A DNA stretch of 64,000 nucleotides, taken from contig NW_004085959.1 in NCBI RefSeq assembly GCF_000220395.1, forward strand, positions 1-64,000. Reading direction: 5' to 3'. Below are positions 1 through 12,869 of this stretch, piece by piece (within the stretch, counting starts at the first letter, position 1; each line of letters begins with the position of its first letter). The DNA comes from Ichthyophthirius multifiliis (lineage: Eukaryota; Ciliophora; Oligohymenophorea; Hymenostomatida). The notes beneath the pieces were generated by a model. The model did not search any database. It was not told the DNA's origin and saw nothing but the letters and a program-made list of their open reading frames with translations. The position numbers and the translations under genes are program-made.

Positions 1-245
1 AGCTTTCATTAATATAAAAAAACATAATTAGTTTTGTATTTTGTAGATTTTCAAAATATTTAATTATTTTAATAGTAAAAAAAATATTATTAATTTTTTT
101 TTACATATATTTTATTTTATTTATATATTTTAAAAAATCCATTAATAAAAAAAGGCTTAGAAAATGTAAAATAAATATTAAATAGATATATAAATATAAA
201 TATAAATATAAATATAAATATAAATATAAATATAAATATAAAAAT

Positions 246-292
<47 letters not shown>

Positions 293-1262
293 TTTTAAAG
301 AAGATGTGATCATTATGTTAATACATTTATCTATTACAATTTGAAAAATTTATTTTTAAAAATTAGTATTAATATATTTTTAAAATATTTATTTATTTAA
401 AATTTTTATTAATTTATAATTTATACTTTTAATTAATTTTATAGCAAAATAATTATTTTTAGTTATTGATAATAAATTTTTATTATTTTTACAGGTTTTT
501 ATTTAAAAAATTATTATAAAAATAGGTTATAGATAGATTTAAAGCAATTAAAATAGCAAAGTACTATTAAATAAATCAATACATTCGATAATTTTTTAAT
601 GTAATTAGATTATTATAGTCTATTATAATATTTTAACTCAAAATAAAAATGCTTAAAATATGTATTCAAATTTTCTTATTTTTAAAATAAAAAATTATTA
701 TTATTAATAAAGATTTAAATTTTTAAGTTTTGTAAGTTAATTAAAATGAATTATAATATTTTTTTATTAATGAAATATATATAGTGTGATATTTTTTTTA
801 TTAATTTATACAATTATATAATTAATAATAGTTTTAAATAATAAAAATAAATCAAAATATTTAATAAAAATTTTTTTTTATAAATTAAAATATAATATAA
901 ATTTTTTTATTCAAATAATAAAATATATATATATATTTATAATAAATATAATATTACGTAAATTATATTTGTGTATTTATCAAAAAATCTTAAATATGAA
1001 TTAAAAAATATATTGTATATTTAATTTTTTAACGTTATTATATTAAATATTTTATCGTTTTTTATAAAAAAATTTAAATATATATTAATTATATTCCAAT
1101 TTTTTTAATTAAATGAATTCAATATAATAAATGATATGAAATTTATTTTATTTAATTTTTTTATCTCATAATTAATCAAATAATTCTATATAATTTTAGT
1201 ATATTTACAAAATTTAACATAAATAAATATAAAAAAAATTAATACATATTTTTTTAAAATAT
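1..1262. other. Intergenic, A/T-rich, no gene seen
   Basis: No frame shows protein-like composition on either strand. The only structure seen is the simple repeat block at 191-296. No C4A2 telomere repeat is present, so the window does not start at a chromosome end. Confidence 0.6.
191..296. repeat. AATATA and TTTA tandem repeats, abutting
   Basis: About nine copies of AATATA (191-243) run directly into about thirteen copies of TTTA (245-296). It is simple-sequence DNA in the first intergenic stretch with no coding content. Confidence 0.9.
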
Positions 1263-2198
1263 TCAATTATAATATTCAAATAAATTTTAAATTAAAATAT
1301 GATCACTGCAACAACACAATCCTGTAATAAAAGGATTAAGTTCCATATTTTTAATTTTGCTTAAAAAAAAAATTAGTTCTTCTTTTGTAATTCTATCTAA
1401 TTCAGAAAATTCTTTTTAATAATCTGAACCTCCGCAATTGAAATAAAATCCCCAAGCAAAGTCTTTATTAGCCTTAAAAAATTCAATATTATTTTTAAGA
1501 ATTTTATTAACTAATATATCAGGTAAAATACAATTAAAGCAAATACAAATTGGTTTATATTCTAAACATAATGAAATAGCTTATAAAACATTTTCTCCAG
1601 ATAAAAGATACCCATTATTATCTGTAAATAGAGAAATAATATATGGAATTTTTTTTTAAAAACAAATTTCGTTTATAAATTTTATTTCAATAAATTAACT
1701 AAAAGTCTCATTAAGAATCAAATCAACTCCTGAGTCTACCAAATATTATATATGTTTTTCATGATTTTAATAAATATCTTCATAATTTAATCCTTTTATT
1801 GAATTAGGATCATAACATTCATTTATTGGTCCATTACTCCCTGCGATATATATATTTTTTTAAATATTTTGAACTTTTAAGTATGATTATTTGGCATTTT
1901 GTGCACATTTTACTGCTTTTTAAACTAGTTCTTTAGATTCAAAATATCCTTTTGTATTAAATGGATTTGTTCGAAATGTATATGATGTTATTATTTGTGC
2001 ACCGCTTTTTAAATATGATAAATGTATTTATGTTATTTCTTCTGCATTCTCAATTATAGTTCGATTCATCCAATTATTTTCTGTTTATTTTTCTCTGAAT
2101 TTTAGTTCCAGTAAAGACCCAACAGAACCATCAAGAATTATTGGCTTTTTTATATTTTCAAAAAATTAATCAAAATATTAGATTGGATTTATTTACAT
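1263..2198 (-). CDS. Homocysteine S-methyltransferase family protein
   Basis: Single exon, 311 codons plus TGA (936 nt, frame exact). Enzymes of this family pass a methyl group from a donor such as S-methylmethionine to homocysteine, giving methionine in the cytosol. The N-terminal strand reads ILDGSVGSLL, matching the family's I(L/D)DGG-type opening. The middle has GSNGP and, near residue 200, CFNCILP, which corresponds to the first zinc-ligand motif (NC). The C-terminus has GLCCCS in place of the usual GGCC, so both adjacent Cys zinc ligands remain. The 311-residue length is normal for the one-domain family. The ATG chosen is the first in frame and has A-rich sequence before it. The exact methyl donor cannot be told from sequence. 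Confidence 0.85.
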
Positions 2199-3669
2199 TT
2201 TTTTTTGGGATAGAAAGTACTATTTTTAAATAAAATTAATTTATAGATAAAATTAATTATATTTTTTGATATTATTTTTTTATTTTAAAAAAAAAAGAAA
2301 ATAAAATATTTAATTGATCTATTTTTGAACCAAACTCTTATTATTATTTAGATTTTAATAAATATTATTTCATTTCAATATTAAGCATTTTTTTAAAATA
2401 TTTATAATAAGTAAAAGTTTAAGTATCAAATTAAACTAATTTATAATTAATCTATTAAATTTATTTATTATAAGCTCAAATCATAGATTTACAAAAAATT
2501 ATCAAGAAATTGAATTTATATGTATTTATGTTTAGAATTCAAAAGTTTTTAGAAAAAATACATAATATATTATTAATTTCGAAACTTTATCACAAACTTA
2601 ATTATTTTGAAGAATGCTTCAATACTTTAAAAGATCAAGTGAAATTGAAAAAAATATAAATTGCTATTTATTTCTTTAAAAAGTCACAGAAATCAGAAAT
2701 TTCCGAAAAAATAAAAATTGCACCACGCATATAAACAGAAATCATAAATTTCTGAAAATAAAAAAAGACACAAAAACAATAATTTCTAAAAAAAATCTAG
2801 AGAAAACAAAAATATAAGATATTTCGAAAAATGCGATACTTTTTAAATTTGAGTCAGTGAAAACTCAACCATTTTTTTTAATAAAGCTTTTAAATTAAAA
2901 TAAAATTTAAATGTGATTTGTATTATTAAGCAATAATAGTTAAAGAAAAGAATTATTTTAGATATTTTATTTATATATAGATGTTTATTATATATTATTA
3001 ATAATATTTTTTAATCGTTTCTTAATCAATTTTAAATCTGAATACGAATAAATCTAAAATATTATATTTTATAATATTACAATTTTATAAAAAATACTTC
3101 AAAACTTTATTTTTATTTAAATTATTATTACCATATTTCCTAGATTATATTTTATTTTTTTATTCTTTTGAATAACTACGCCTTTTTTTAGATTTTTTGT
3201 ATTTAATTGAAATATAATTTTAACTTTATTGAAGTAATTTATTTTTAAGTTTAAATCAAATATTTATTACTTTGTATATTTTTCATAAATTTAATTAAAA
3301 TATTAATTTTTAATTAAGTTAAATCTTATTTAAATATATTAAAGAGAATAAATTGAAATAAAATTGTTATTTCTCTTGTATACTTAACACACTAAACTTA
3401 AAAAGTTTGTAAAAAAAATATTTTCTTTATATACTTTTTGCCACCTCCTCCCAAAACAAAAAACATACATTTTATGGTGGTGTTTAATTATTTATTATAA
3501 ATATTTTAAAAATTATAAAAAAATATTAAAAACTTATATTAAAATGCTAGTATAAATTTAAAAGCCCATATATAGATAAGATAATTTAAGATTTACGAAT
3601 TTACGATATATTTTATGATAATTTATTTTATAAATTATATTTTATATTTGAAAATAGTAATACTTTAAC
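2199..3669. other. Intergenic; two ~30-bp direct repeats at 2686 and 2735
   Basis: No supported gene. Two near-identical copies of an ACAGAAATCA...AAATTTC.GAAAA unit start at 2686 and 2735. A slightly richer patch at about 3440-3480 carries CCACC and GGTGG arms about 30 nt apart that could form a weak hairpin. Confidence 0.5.
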
Positions 3670-5850
3670 TCATATCCTCAAAAATTATCCTAAATCTTTT
3701 AAAAAGTTTCCTTAACTTTCATCAATTTATATTTCTTAATTTGAATTTTCTTAATTAAAGTCATCATCAGAATAAAAATATCCCAACTAGTTCTAAAATA
3801 AATTAAAAAAAGAAATTAAAATAAAAAGAAATTACTATGAGTTCCTTAATTTAGTAATCATATAAATTAAAAAATTTAGAATAATAAATAATAATATCTT
3901 TAGATTCTTGTTTGCTAAAATCAAAAATCAAAATTAAATAAATAACCAAAGAAAATTAAGCAAACATAATAAATTTTTCTTAAATGGAATTCGTTTTTTT
4001 TGTACTACTATTTTCGAAAAGTTCTTATAAAATACTATGAATTAAAAAGCTTTCCCAAAAATCTTTGGTTTTAAATAAAGAGTTATTCTTAATATATTAT
4101 TAAATGAATATTTTTTCTGGCTATTATTCTATTTAAACATCTTTTTTTAATAAATATTAATATTTTTATTTGATATAAATTATAAATAGAATTACTAAAT
4201 AATTGCTAAATATCCTTATTAATTTTTTTGTAATATTTATCAGAATAAGAAAAGAATGAAAAACTTAGAATAATAATTTTTTTAGCATTTATACAATCCC
4301 TATTCTTCAAACACTAAATTTTTATAATATATTTATATATTTAATATATATATATATATATATTTATATATTTTTATTTATATATATTTTATTAAAATTT
4401 AATATATACTTATATATAAATAAATAAAATTTAAATATTTTTTTTATATATTTATATTTTTTTATTTTTTTTTAATATTTATTTATTATACTTCATCTAA
4501 AATACTATTAAATACTTTTTAATAATTATCAAATTGAATATTATTAATTTAATTTCTTAATTAATTTCTTTCATTTTAAAAAAGTTCTATCCAAACATTT
4601 ATTGACATATCATTTATTTTTAAATTTTCTTAAACTGCAACAAAATATTCTTAACTATTTTATTTACTTATTTTATCGAATAATAATTCACATTCTTTTA
4701 TTATTTTTACTAAATTTTATTAACTATTTTATTTTTTAATATAAGTTTTTATTTGGTTATCAATATTTTCATATTATGTTCTATTTTCTAAAAATTCAAG
4801 CATTTTTTCTATAAACGAATTACGTGGTTCGTATTTTACTTATTATAGTTATTATTTTTGAATATTATTAATTTTAAATAATTCTTGTATATCTTTTTAT
4901 GCATTAATATTAGTTACTTTCTAATATTTTTTTTTTTAATTAAATATAAATAATAATTTTTATTTTAAAATTATAAATATTATAAATAAAAAGATATACT
5001 TAACTAATATTTTCTATTTCATATTCAATATTTTTTATATAAGAAATTTCAAAAACATTATATCTCATTGCTGCTTCTTTCATTTTATTAATTCTTTCAA
5101 TTTCAAACAATTCTAAATTATTAAGAATAGGCGCCTTTTTTTTAACAAAAAAAACTACATATTTAGTTTTTTAAAATAAAAATAAACTATTTGATATTAA
5201 TATAATTCTATTTAATCATTTATTTATTTTGTAAAATATTTATATTAAATATCTAAGTCTTTTAATTCCTATGCTAATTATTTTGCTTTTTGATCTTATT
5301 TTACTTTTTTTTCTTGCGGTATAGTTTGTAAGATTTTATACATTTCATTTAATATTTATTAATTTTAAAATTCATTTTCTTGTTTGATTAGCTTTTGTTT
5401 TGCTTTCTAAAGATTTTCTTGTGCAGATTTTAGTTCTTTTTCTTATTTTTATCCTTCTTGAATTAATTTTTTTAAAGAAAATTTTTATTCATTTGATATT
5501 TTTCTTAATCTTTCAAGTATATCTACTTATATTTATTCATATAAAACTTTTGCTTAAATAGATCTATTCATAAAATTTGATTTTATCCCTGAAAGAATGC
5601 TTGTTATTCCTCTTTTTTTTAACATAATAATTTTATTTAGTTTATAAATTTAATTTTTTTACGAAGGCTTTTAGCATTATAATTTTTAAATTTATATCGT
5701 TAATTTTTCCATTGTTTTAGAATAAGTTTCTTCAGCTTAAACTCTTTCTTAAAAAATATCAATAAAATCATCAAATAGCTTCTTGTTTTCATATTAAATT
5801 TTACAAACTAAATCAAACTTATTCTGGAAATAATTAATAAAATTACTCAT
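3670..5850 (-). CDS. F-BAR (FCH) domain protein with SBF2-like C-terminus
   Basis: Seven exons: 5663-5850, 5188-5611, 5000-5134, 4492-4920, 4196-4313, 3836-4140 and 3670-3792. They sum to 1722 nt (573 aa) with every intron phase consistent, so the model is well supported. Residues 1-60 form an FCH motif: an aromatic start, then KKLFDDFIDIFQERVQAEE and YSKTMEKL, as in membrane-curving F-BAR proteins. The helices continue (KPSGITSILSGIKS; LFEIERINKMKEA) to about residue 250. After a coiled linker, residues from about 385 carry INAKKIIILSFSF, TKDFWESFLIHSIL and MFAQFSLVIYLILIFDF. These resemble the SBF2/KIAA0513-type helical domain, but that resemblance is from memory of the pattern and is tentative. 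An acidic Gln/Asn tail ends the protein. A role in membrane trafficking or endocytosis is inferred from the F-BAR part. Confidence 0.8.
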
Positions 5851-6006
5851 TAAAAAAAACAAAAAAAAAAGGATAAAATAAAATATAAAAATTTAAAAAT
5901 GTTTTCGTAATAAATCTATTTTTTTTTAGAATAAAAAATTTAGATTAGTTAATAAAATAACAAAAAATATAAAAATAAAATTAAAATAAAAATAAAAATA
6001 AAAAAT

Positions 6007-7520
6007 TCAAGCTTAAAAATAAGTAGGATAGCTACTAACAATATCATAATATAATTATTTATCCATTTACTTTGTGCCATAAGTTTTGTTTAAATATTCT
6101 TTTTTATGTCTATGATTTTTAAATTTTTCTTCAATTTTAGTATCAGCTATTTCATTTTTAAAAGTTAGTGTTCTTTCAATATAAAGTAAATCTTCGAGAT
6201 CAATTGCATCTTTACCTATAATATCAAAAGCTAAATCATATTTTCCAATTGATTTAATATCCATAGACCCAATAAGCATAATAATGAATTCTTATAAATT
6301 AACATAATCTTCATCATTATTATTTTTTTATTATAGCTATTATTAGTATTAGATTTTACATATATTAAAAATTTCCTAATGAATTTAAGAATCTTATAAA
6401 GAAAATACTCCTAAAAAATCTCTATAACTTTTGTAATAAATATTTGCAATTTTATCTAAAGCATCGCTTTCGCTATTTTCTTAACCATAATTTTGATCTA
6501 AATATAATTATTTTACTTTATTTAACATTTCGGTTACATTTTTTATTTTTTATTAATTTATTCCATAATCCTTTTGCCATTTTAATAGTTTTTTTTTTTA
6601 TTTTCTATTGCCTTTTTAGTTAAAATGGCTTCTCCTAATTAAGATCCACTTGTATTATTTATAATATTAGTAACTACTTTTTAACTTTAGGGTTAATTAT
6701 TGAATTGACTAATGTTATTATTGGTATTAAAATTCGATATTCCTGGTTTAGAAAAAAATGTCATTCCAGTAAAATTATTTGTTTAAATTTATTAGTTTTC
6801 ATTATTACTAAAATTTTATTTATTAGTAGATTTAATATTAATTATGCTTTCTGCTTTATCTTTTTTCCCATTTTTCTAAATTTAATTACTATTTGGAGAT
6901 CTATATTTTTATAATTGTAAATCTTCCAATTTTAAATTATTCATAATTTCTTGCTTTTATAAAAGTTCTTCTGAAGGTGGATAAGATTATCCTATTGGGG
7001 CTAAACTTTAACCACTTGCAAGTTTAATAAATTCATCTTTTGTGACATATCCATTACCTTCTAAATCACACATTTTTATCATCTCTTCAATTTCTTCTTC
7101 AGTAGCTTTTTCGCCTATATATTCTAAAAAAAAGGTTAATTCTTCACTTGTTATCTAGTTATTTTCTTTATAATCTAATGTCTTGAATGCTTCCTCGATC
7201 TCTTCTCGTGTAAACATACCTTTTATACAATCATAGGCTGCATTATTCTCATCTATTACAAATTTTTTGTAACCTGGAGTTATTTGGGTGTCCATGTTTA
7301 TCTTTTTACGAGCTGCTGAACTCATATTTATATTAGTAAAATCTTCTTGGATTTCTGAGTGATTATTTAGATGTTTGTTTTGGGACTTTTGCGACACTTA
7401 AAGTTAGGACTTTTATGTTTTACGTTTTTTTTATTCTTCAGGTAATTCCTGAAGAGATGGTATGCTGGCATTTTATGAAGATTTTATTACTTCAAGATTT
7501 TTTTCACTTGGCTAGGACAT
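6007..7520 (-). CDS. EF-hand calcium-binding protein
   Basis: Single exon, about 504 aa once one frame break is allowed. An N-terminal disordered stretch is followed by a pair of EF-hands. The first loop (about residues 116-127, DYKENNQITSEE) is degenerate. The second (about 152-163, DLEGNGYVTKDE) has all canonical ligands. A Gln/Asn-rich middle and a helical second half follow, with a possible degenerate EF pair near IFNIC and FIIMLIG. The reading frame breaks at an 11-base T run (6589-6599; A run on the coding strand). One extra base there joins TKKAIENKKKK to LLKWQKDYG and makes the total length divisible by three. A calcium sensor role is likely; the partner is unknown. Confidence 0.75.
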
Positions 7521-8196
7521 TTTATTTATAATTTATGTTATTTTTTATGTTTTTTTTTATGTTTGTTGATTATTTTTTAAAATTATAATTATTTTTTAAA
7601 TTTATATTTATTTCTTTAGTTTTAAAAATAATATTTTATCATAATTTTTTTCTATTTTCTTAACCTTTTTTCAATATTTTTATTTTTATAATTTTTTAAT
7701 TATTCTAAAATTTTAAGCTTTAGATAATCATAAAGTATTAAAAAAAATAAAATTTTTAACAAAATATTATGATTTTATGATAATATAAATTTAAATAAAA
7801 ATATTTTTATGAGAAAAAAAAATAATATATATTAATTTAAAATTATATATTCTGTTTTAATTATCATATTTTAATATTTATTTTTAAACAAAGTTTTTGT
7901 TTTTATGATAAATATAAATATTTATTTTTATTTTTAAATAAAAAAATTATAATATTTTATAAAAAAATAATTAAGAAATTTTTTATATAATTAAAGATTA
8001 TAAAATAATTTTATATTAATATAGATTTATTACTATATTAAATAATAACTTAAGACTAAATAATAAATAATAAATAAATAGTAAATAAAAAGCTAAAATA
8101 TAAAAGACAATTGTATTTAATAAATAATTTTAATATATGCTTTTTTTTGTTAATAACAATTAATAATCATCAATATTAATTCATGATAAAAAAATA
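7521..8196. other. Intergenic, no gene seen
   Basis: A/T-rich spacer between two minus-strand genes. Both strands lack protein-like frames or obvious repeats. Confidence 0.6.
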
Positions 8197-9669
8197 TCAG
8201 GCATTTAACTCTTAAAGTACTTTTTATAAAGGAATACTTTTATTAATTTTGATGATTTATCCTTATTTACTACCCACAACAGTGATCCAAAAGTTAAAAT
8301 CAATAATCAGATTATCAATAATATTAATAATACTTTTTTTATCTAAGTTTATATTTTTAGAAACATAATCAATAACATTAGCATAGAAAATGTTACTAAC
8401 TTTTTTTTAAATGAAGTATATGTAAACGATTTCAATAATTTTTTTAACTTGAATCACATTATTGTTATGAATATTTTTTAATTATCCTTCCAATTTTTCT
8501 TTAGCTAAATCTTCTTCTTTTTATCTTATTATTTTAAAAATTCTTTCACTTAAACAAAAATTTTTATCTAAATTTTTTTATTGTAAAAAGGCATTTTTTA
8601 TTTCTTCAATATTAACATTTTTTATTTTATTTTCTATTAATTTCTACAAAACTATATTATTTGTATTATTAATAGTTTTCTCATTTATCTCTTCTGCTTA
8701 CGTAGGCATTAAAGGAAACAGTTTTTCTTCAATTTAAGGAACTTTTTATACATCGAAATTTGAATGCCACAACTTGTTTTCAGTTAAAATTTAAAGCATG
8801 TTTTCTTATCCAATGTTATTTAGAAATTATTTATGATGAAAAATTACTTTTTCAAATAAATATTCTTTCATTTTTTATAATCTTTCTTATTATTTTTAAT
8901 CAACTTCATCTATATTTTTCTCAATTTAAATATATATATCATAATTTTAATTGTAAAATTCATCTTTTTACCATTTTACACTATAACAATTAGGATAAAT
9001 AAACATAAACTACCTTATATTCTTTAAAGTAACTTAAATTTTAAATTTCTAAAACAAATTTGATTTTATATTGTTAAAAAATGTTTTCTATTTATTTTAA
9101 ATAAAATAAAAAACAGTATCGTCAAATTTATCGAAAATTTCTAATAATTGTCTATAAGAAAATGGTAATATAAAGCTGTTTTCTTCATTTTTAAGTAAGT
9201 ATTCATATTTTTCCCTTACTGAAGGTTAACTTAATATTTGAGACACTTTATTACTTGTCACGGTATTTTAAACTTGTTTATTTTGTTTATTTTAAAGGAT
9301 ATTTTGTATTATTTCTTATGATTATTTTGTATATTTTTTTTCTTGTTTAAGTTTTTGGAAATTATATAATATTTAATGTTATTTTATTATATCTTCTTAT
9401 TTTATTTATTACGTTAATTCATATTCCTTAATTTATGTCTTGGATAATAACTGCTTAAAGTCTATTAACTTAGATGATACTAATAAAGGAGCTGTTTTTT
9501 TTGGAAATGCATTTTCCGTATCTGTTATTGTTTGACTATTGCCATTAAAAGAACTCTAATCTATTGTTTCTGATTGTGAATGAAATAAGGTTGTTTATTC
9601 CTAGTCTAAATATTCGTATTATTTTTAGGCGTTTTTTGTATATAAAGATTCAGTAAATTCAAGTGACAT
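8197..9669 (-). CDS. CDT1: CDT1-like DNA replication licensing factor
   Basis: One intron-free frame of 490 aa ending in TGA. CDT1 loads the MCM helicase onto replication origins together with ORC and CDC6 in the nucleus. The middle winged-helix (geminin-binding type) domain is recognisable as ILPFSYRQLLEIFDKFDDTV, then KTFFNNIKSNL and IRQFMFIYPNCYSVKW, which follows the family pattern LPxxYxxL...FxxxDxxV...TFxxIxxxI...IxxxYPxxY. The C-terminal part (KLFPLMPT; SERIFKIIRQKEEDLA; INKSIPLQKVLQEL) fits the second winged helix that binds MCM. The N-terminal 150 residues are low-complexity and rich in Ser, Thr and Gln. This is the usual place for degradation and CDK signals, but none is clear here. 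An apparent intron donor near the YP motif is rejected because the frame runs straight through it and encodes conserved residues. Confidence 0.8.
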
Positions 9670-10290
9670 TATTTTTTTATTTTATTTTTTATATTAATTA
9701 TTTCTATTTTAAAATAAATATACTTTTATTTATTTTGCTTTTTTTTATAATTTTTGTTTTATTTTAATAAGATTTTTTTTGTTATTATTAGTTTTTAAAT
9801 TTCAAAATTAAAGAGATAAATTATAAGAATGATGGCATAAATGAATTAATAAATACTTAAAATATTTAATTTATTATTAAAAAAGTTATAATGATATATT
9901 TTATTATGTCTTTAATACCATAAATAAAATGACAAAAAATAAAAATAAAATAATAATTCAAAAAATTATACATAATATTTAAAATAAAAAATAATATTAT
10001 AGTAAATATATTTATTATAAAAAAAAATTTAAAAAATATTACAACTTATTTTTAAATTTATAATTTAGAAAAGTTTAAATTTGAATGTTTTTTTAAAATA
10101 ACATAAATAAAAAATGAAAGAAAATTATTTTTTAACATATAGTTTATTTTATAAATGATTAGTTTTAAAAATTATACATCCATTTTTAAAATTTTATAAA
10201 TATTTTAATACTTTTTTTTATTATTATTTTAATTAAATTAAAAAAATATAAAAATAAATAATAATAAAGACAACTATTATTAAAAAAAAA
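9670..10290. other. Divergent intergenic region
   Basis: About 0.6 kb between the minus-strand CDT1 gene and the plus-strand recycling factor gene. It must hold the 5' regulatory sequence of both. No defined motif can be named. Confidence 0.5.
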
Positions 10291-11177
10291 ATGTTTAAAA
10301 ATTTTTAATTAGCATTGAAAAAATCTCTAAAACCAAGATTTTTAAAAAAGCTTTATCTTTAAAATATTATTCAAATATCTCCTTTATTTTAATATATGTA
10401 AACATAAAATACAATTAAATATTAATTTGCAGTAAAACCAGGCAAAAAGAAAACTGAAAAAATCGAAAAATAAAAAGAAAAAGAAGAGAGATTGGAAAAA
10501 AATATTGAATTTGATACAAACTAAATAGAAAAAGAAATGCAGAAAACTATTGAATAAATAAAAATTGATTTTACAAAACTTAAAATAGGAAGATTAACAG
10601 CTGAAATGTTTGAAAAATACACAATTACAGCATACGGAGAAAAAACATAAATTACAGAACTTTGTTAAATTATTTCTAAGACTATGAATACAGTTTAATT
10701 AAATATTTATGATGAATCTTTGGTTTCAGCAATAATAAAAGTTTTTATATTATTATTAATTATATTTTTATAAATTTTATTTTGATTTATGAAAAATAAA
10801 GATATTAGAAAATTCAGATCTTAATTTATAGATAAAAAAAGAAGGAAAAAATATCTTATGTACAATGCTTGGAGGAAATACAAAAGAAGTAAAATAATAA
10901 ATTATTAAATAAATAAAAGCTGTTTCAGAAAAAGCAAAATTAGTTTTAAGAAAATAAAGGCATGAAGCATTAGAATAAGTATTCATTTATATTTTTATTC
11001 TAAATTATTTATATTTTTGATTTTTGTTATTTTTTTTAGTTAAAACCTTTTAAAAAATTTGAAAGTGAAGATTTTATAAAAAACGGAGAAAAAGAAATTG
11101 AAAATATTCATCAAAAATTAATTAATGAATTAGATTAATTGTTAAAAAGTAAAGAAAAAGAAATAAATTCAGCTTGA
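10291..11177 (+). CDS. MRRF: Ribosome recycling factor, mitochondrial
   Basis: Three exons, 10291-10740, 10802-10978 and 11040-11177. Both introns are 61 nt and phase 0; total 254 aa. The factor splits post-termination ribosomes together with EF-G in the organelle. A basic, acid-poor leader (residues 1-65) looks like a mitochondrial targeting sequence. The RRF fold follows: IGRLTAEMFEKYTITAYGE matches the family's GRxxxxxLexixVxYyG segment, then LCQIISKTMNTVQLNIYDES and the tail LRKQRHEALEQLKPFKK. The mature part of about 190 aa is the family's normal size. The start is the first ATG of the continuous frame. Confidence 0.88.
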
Positions 11178-11432
11178 AATTAGAAAATTAGAAAAATCAT
11201 TATTTTAACTGTTTTATTTTTCATAAAAAAAATAAAATATAATCATAAAGAATAAAAATGTGTTTATTTAGTTAAATAAATATATTTTTATTTTATTTTT
11301 TAATAATAAAATAAATTAATTTTATTAAATAAAATTATATAAACTTATTTATTTTTTGAAAATCAGTTTTACTATTATAATATAATATAATATAATTAAT
11401 TTTTTTTTTAGAAAATAAATATAATATTTTTA

Positions 11433-12274
11433 ATGTTGAATTAAAACTCTATTAAAGGATAAGATAATTCTATTAAAAACATGATAAATTAAATTTAAGA
11501 CAATAAAATGCAAACGATTTCATAAAATATTTAATAAGAAAATTAATAATATTTTTACTAATAAGATTTAAGTTAATCTTAAAAAATTTTATAAACATAA
11601 CAAAACCATATTTTAAATTCAGCAGGATCTAAATATTTAAGTTAAATATATAAATATATATTTTTTTATTAAAAATTGTAATTATTATAGGTGATTTAAA
11701 TGATAATAGATTGAGAAAAACAACTTTAAATGAAATGGAACAAAAGCTTTACAAGTTAAAAAATTAAAAAACTTAAAGGGAGTTGCACATTGAAGATATG
11801 GAATATAAAATATTTATGTTAGAATAATAACATATGGTTTTAAGAAATTAAAAAGAATAAATGAGACATGACCATTAAAGACTTCATAAAATGTACACTC
11901 ATATTTTTCTTATAAAAACAAAAAATTAAAAAACCAAATAATTATAAAAATTAGGTATGAATAGAGATATACTCATGAAATTGCTTAAGTTAATAAAGAA
12001 ATCGAAGATCTTGAAGTACAAAATTAAATATGGAAAAATAGATTCGAAAATTTAGAAAATTTATGTGAAAATTATTTACATGATAAAAAAGTAACTTTTA
12101 TTTTATAAATATATTTTTTATATTTAAAAGGATATTGACGAAGAAAATAAAAAACTTAGTATAAAATTATTAAAAATGCAAGTATTAATAAATGATAAGC
12201 CTCCTACTAATGCAACTAATGAAGAAATTGAAAAAAATTTAAATTAAATGAATAAATTAAAAAACTAAAAATGA
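11433..12274 (+). CDS. Coiled-coil protein, unknown function
   Basis: Four exons (11433-11640, 11691-11892, 11955-12090, 12131-12274) sum to 690 nt, 229 aa, with phases 1, 2 and 0 all consistent. The N-terminal 70 residues are Gln/Asn-rich. The remainder is one long charged helix (EMEQKLYKLKNQ; YTHEIAQVNKEIEDLEVQ; SIKLLKMQVLIND). I do not recognise a family. Size and shape would suit a structural or ciliary component, but nothing in the sequence proves it. It lies 256 bp after the recycling factor on the same strand. Confidence 0.65.
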
Positions 12275-12869
12275 TTTTTTTATTAATTTTCTATAAAAAT
12301 AAAATTTATTTGTATTTATTAAAAATATTATTTTATATAAATTTTGTATTAAATTTAAAGAAATTCATAAAGTAAAATTTATATTAATTTTATTTAATGA
12401 AGAAGTACTAGTTTTTAAAAAAATTTAATGAAAAAAGAATATATTTTATTTAATATATAATATTAAAAGATAGTTTAATAAAATTTATATTTTTATTAAG
12501 CTCGATAAAATTATGTTATCTTTATTATAATTTTTAAAATAATTATTTTATTTTTAACTATTTTTTTTATTTATATCTTATTAAGTTAATAGAAATTTTA
12601 TTATAATTGTTTAAAAAAAACATAAATATTATTATTATTTAATGATTTATTCTTTGATATTTTAAAATAAATATTTTTTAATTTGTTGTAAAATATTTAT
12701 TTGAAAAACTAGAAGTTTTTTTATTTTTCTCAAGTTTAATCTAACTTATAATTAAAAAAAAATATATAAACTTATATATAGTTTTTTTTTTTATTAACCT
12801 TAAAAATAAAATTTTAAATTATCAATAATTTTTTTATCTCTTTACCAATATCAAAAAAAAAAAAAAAAC
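12275..12869. other. Intergenic (convergent), no gene seen
   Basis: A/T-rich spacer between a plus-strand and a minus-strand gene end. Several T runs could serve in 3' end formation but no defined signal is visible. Confidence 0.5.

Noticed and set aside
3440-3480. CCCAAAAC, telomere-like
   Set aside because: Single occurrence with no tandem C4A2 or C4A4 array; part of a weak hairpin patch.
8760-8993. Plus-strand open frame of 77 codons
   Set aside because: Antisense to the CDT1 winged-helix region, which has conserved residues on the minus strand.
9000-9050. Possible intron in CDT1 near AGGTAGTTTATG
   Set aside because: Reading straight through keeps frame and encodes the conserved YP motif; removing it breaks the frame.
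10777-10986. Minus-strand open frame over the recycling-factor gene
   Set aside because: Antisense to exon 2 and intron 1 of the plus-strand gene, which carries conserved RRF motifs.
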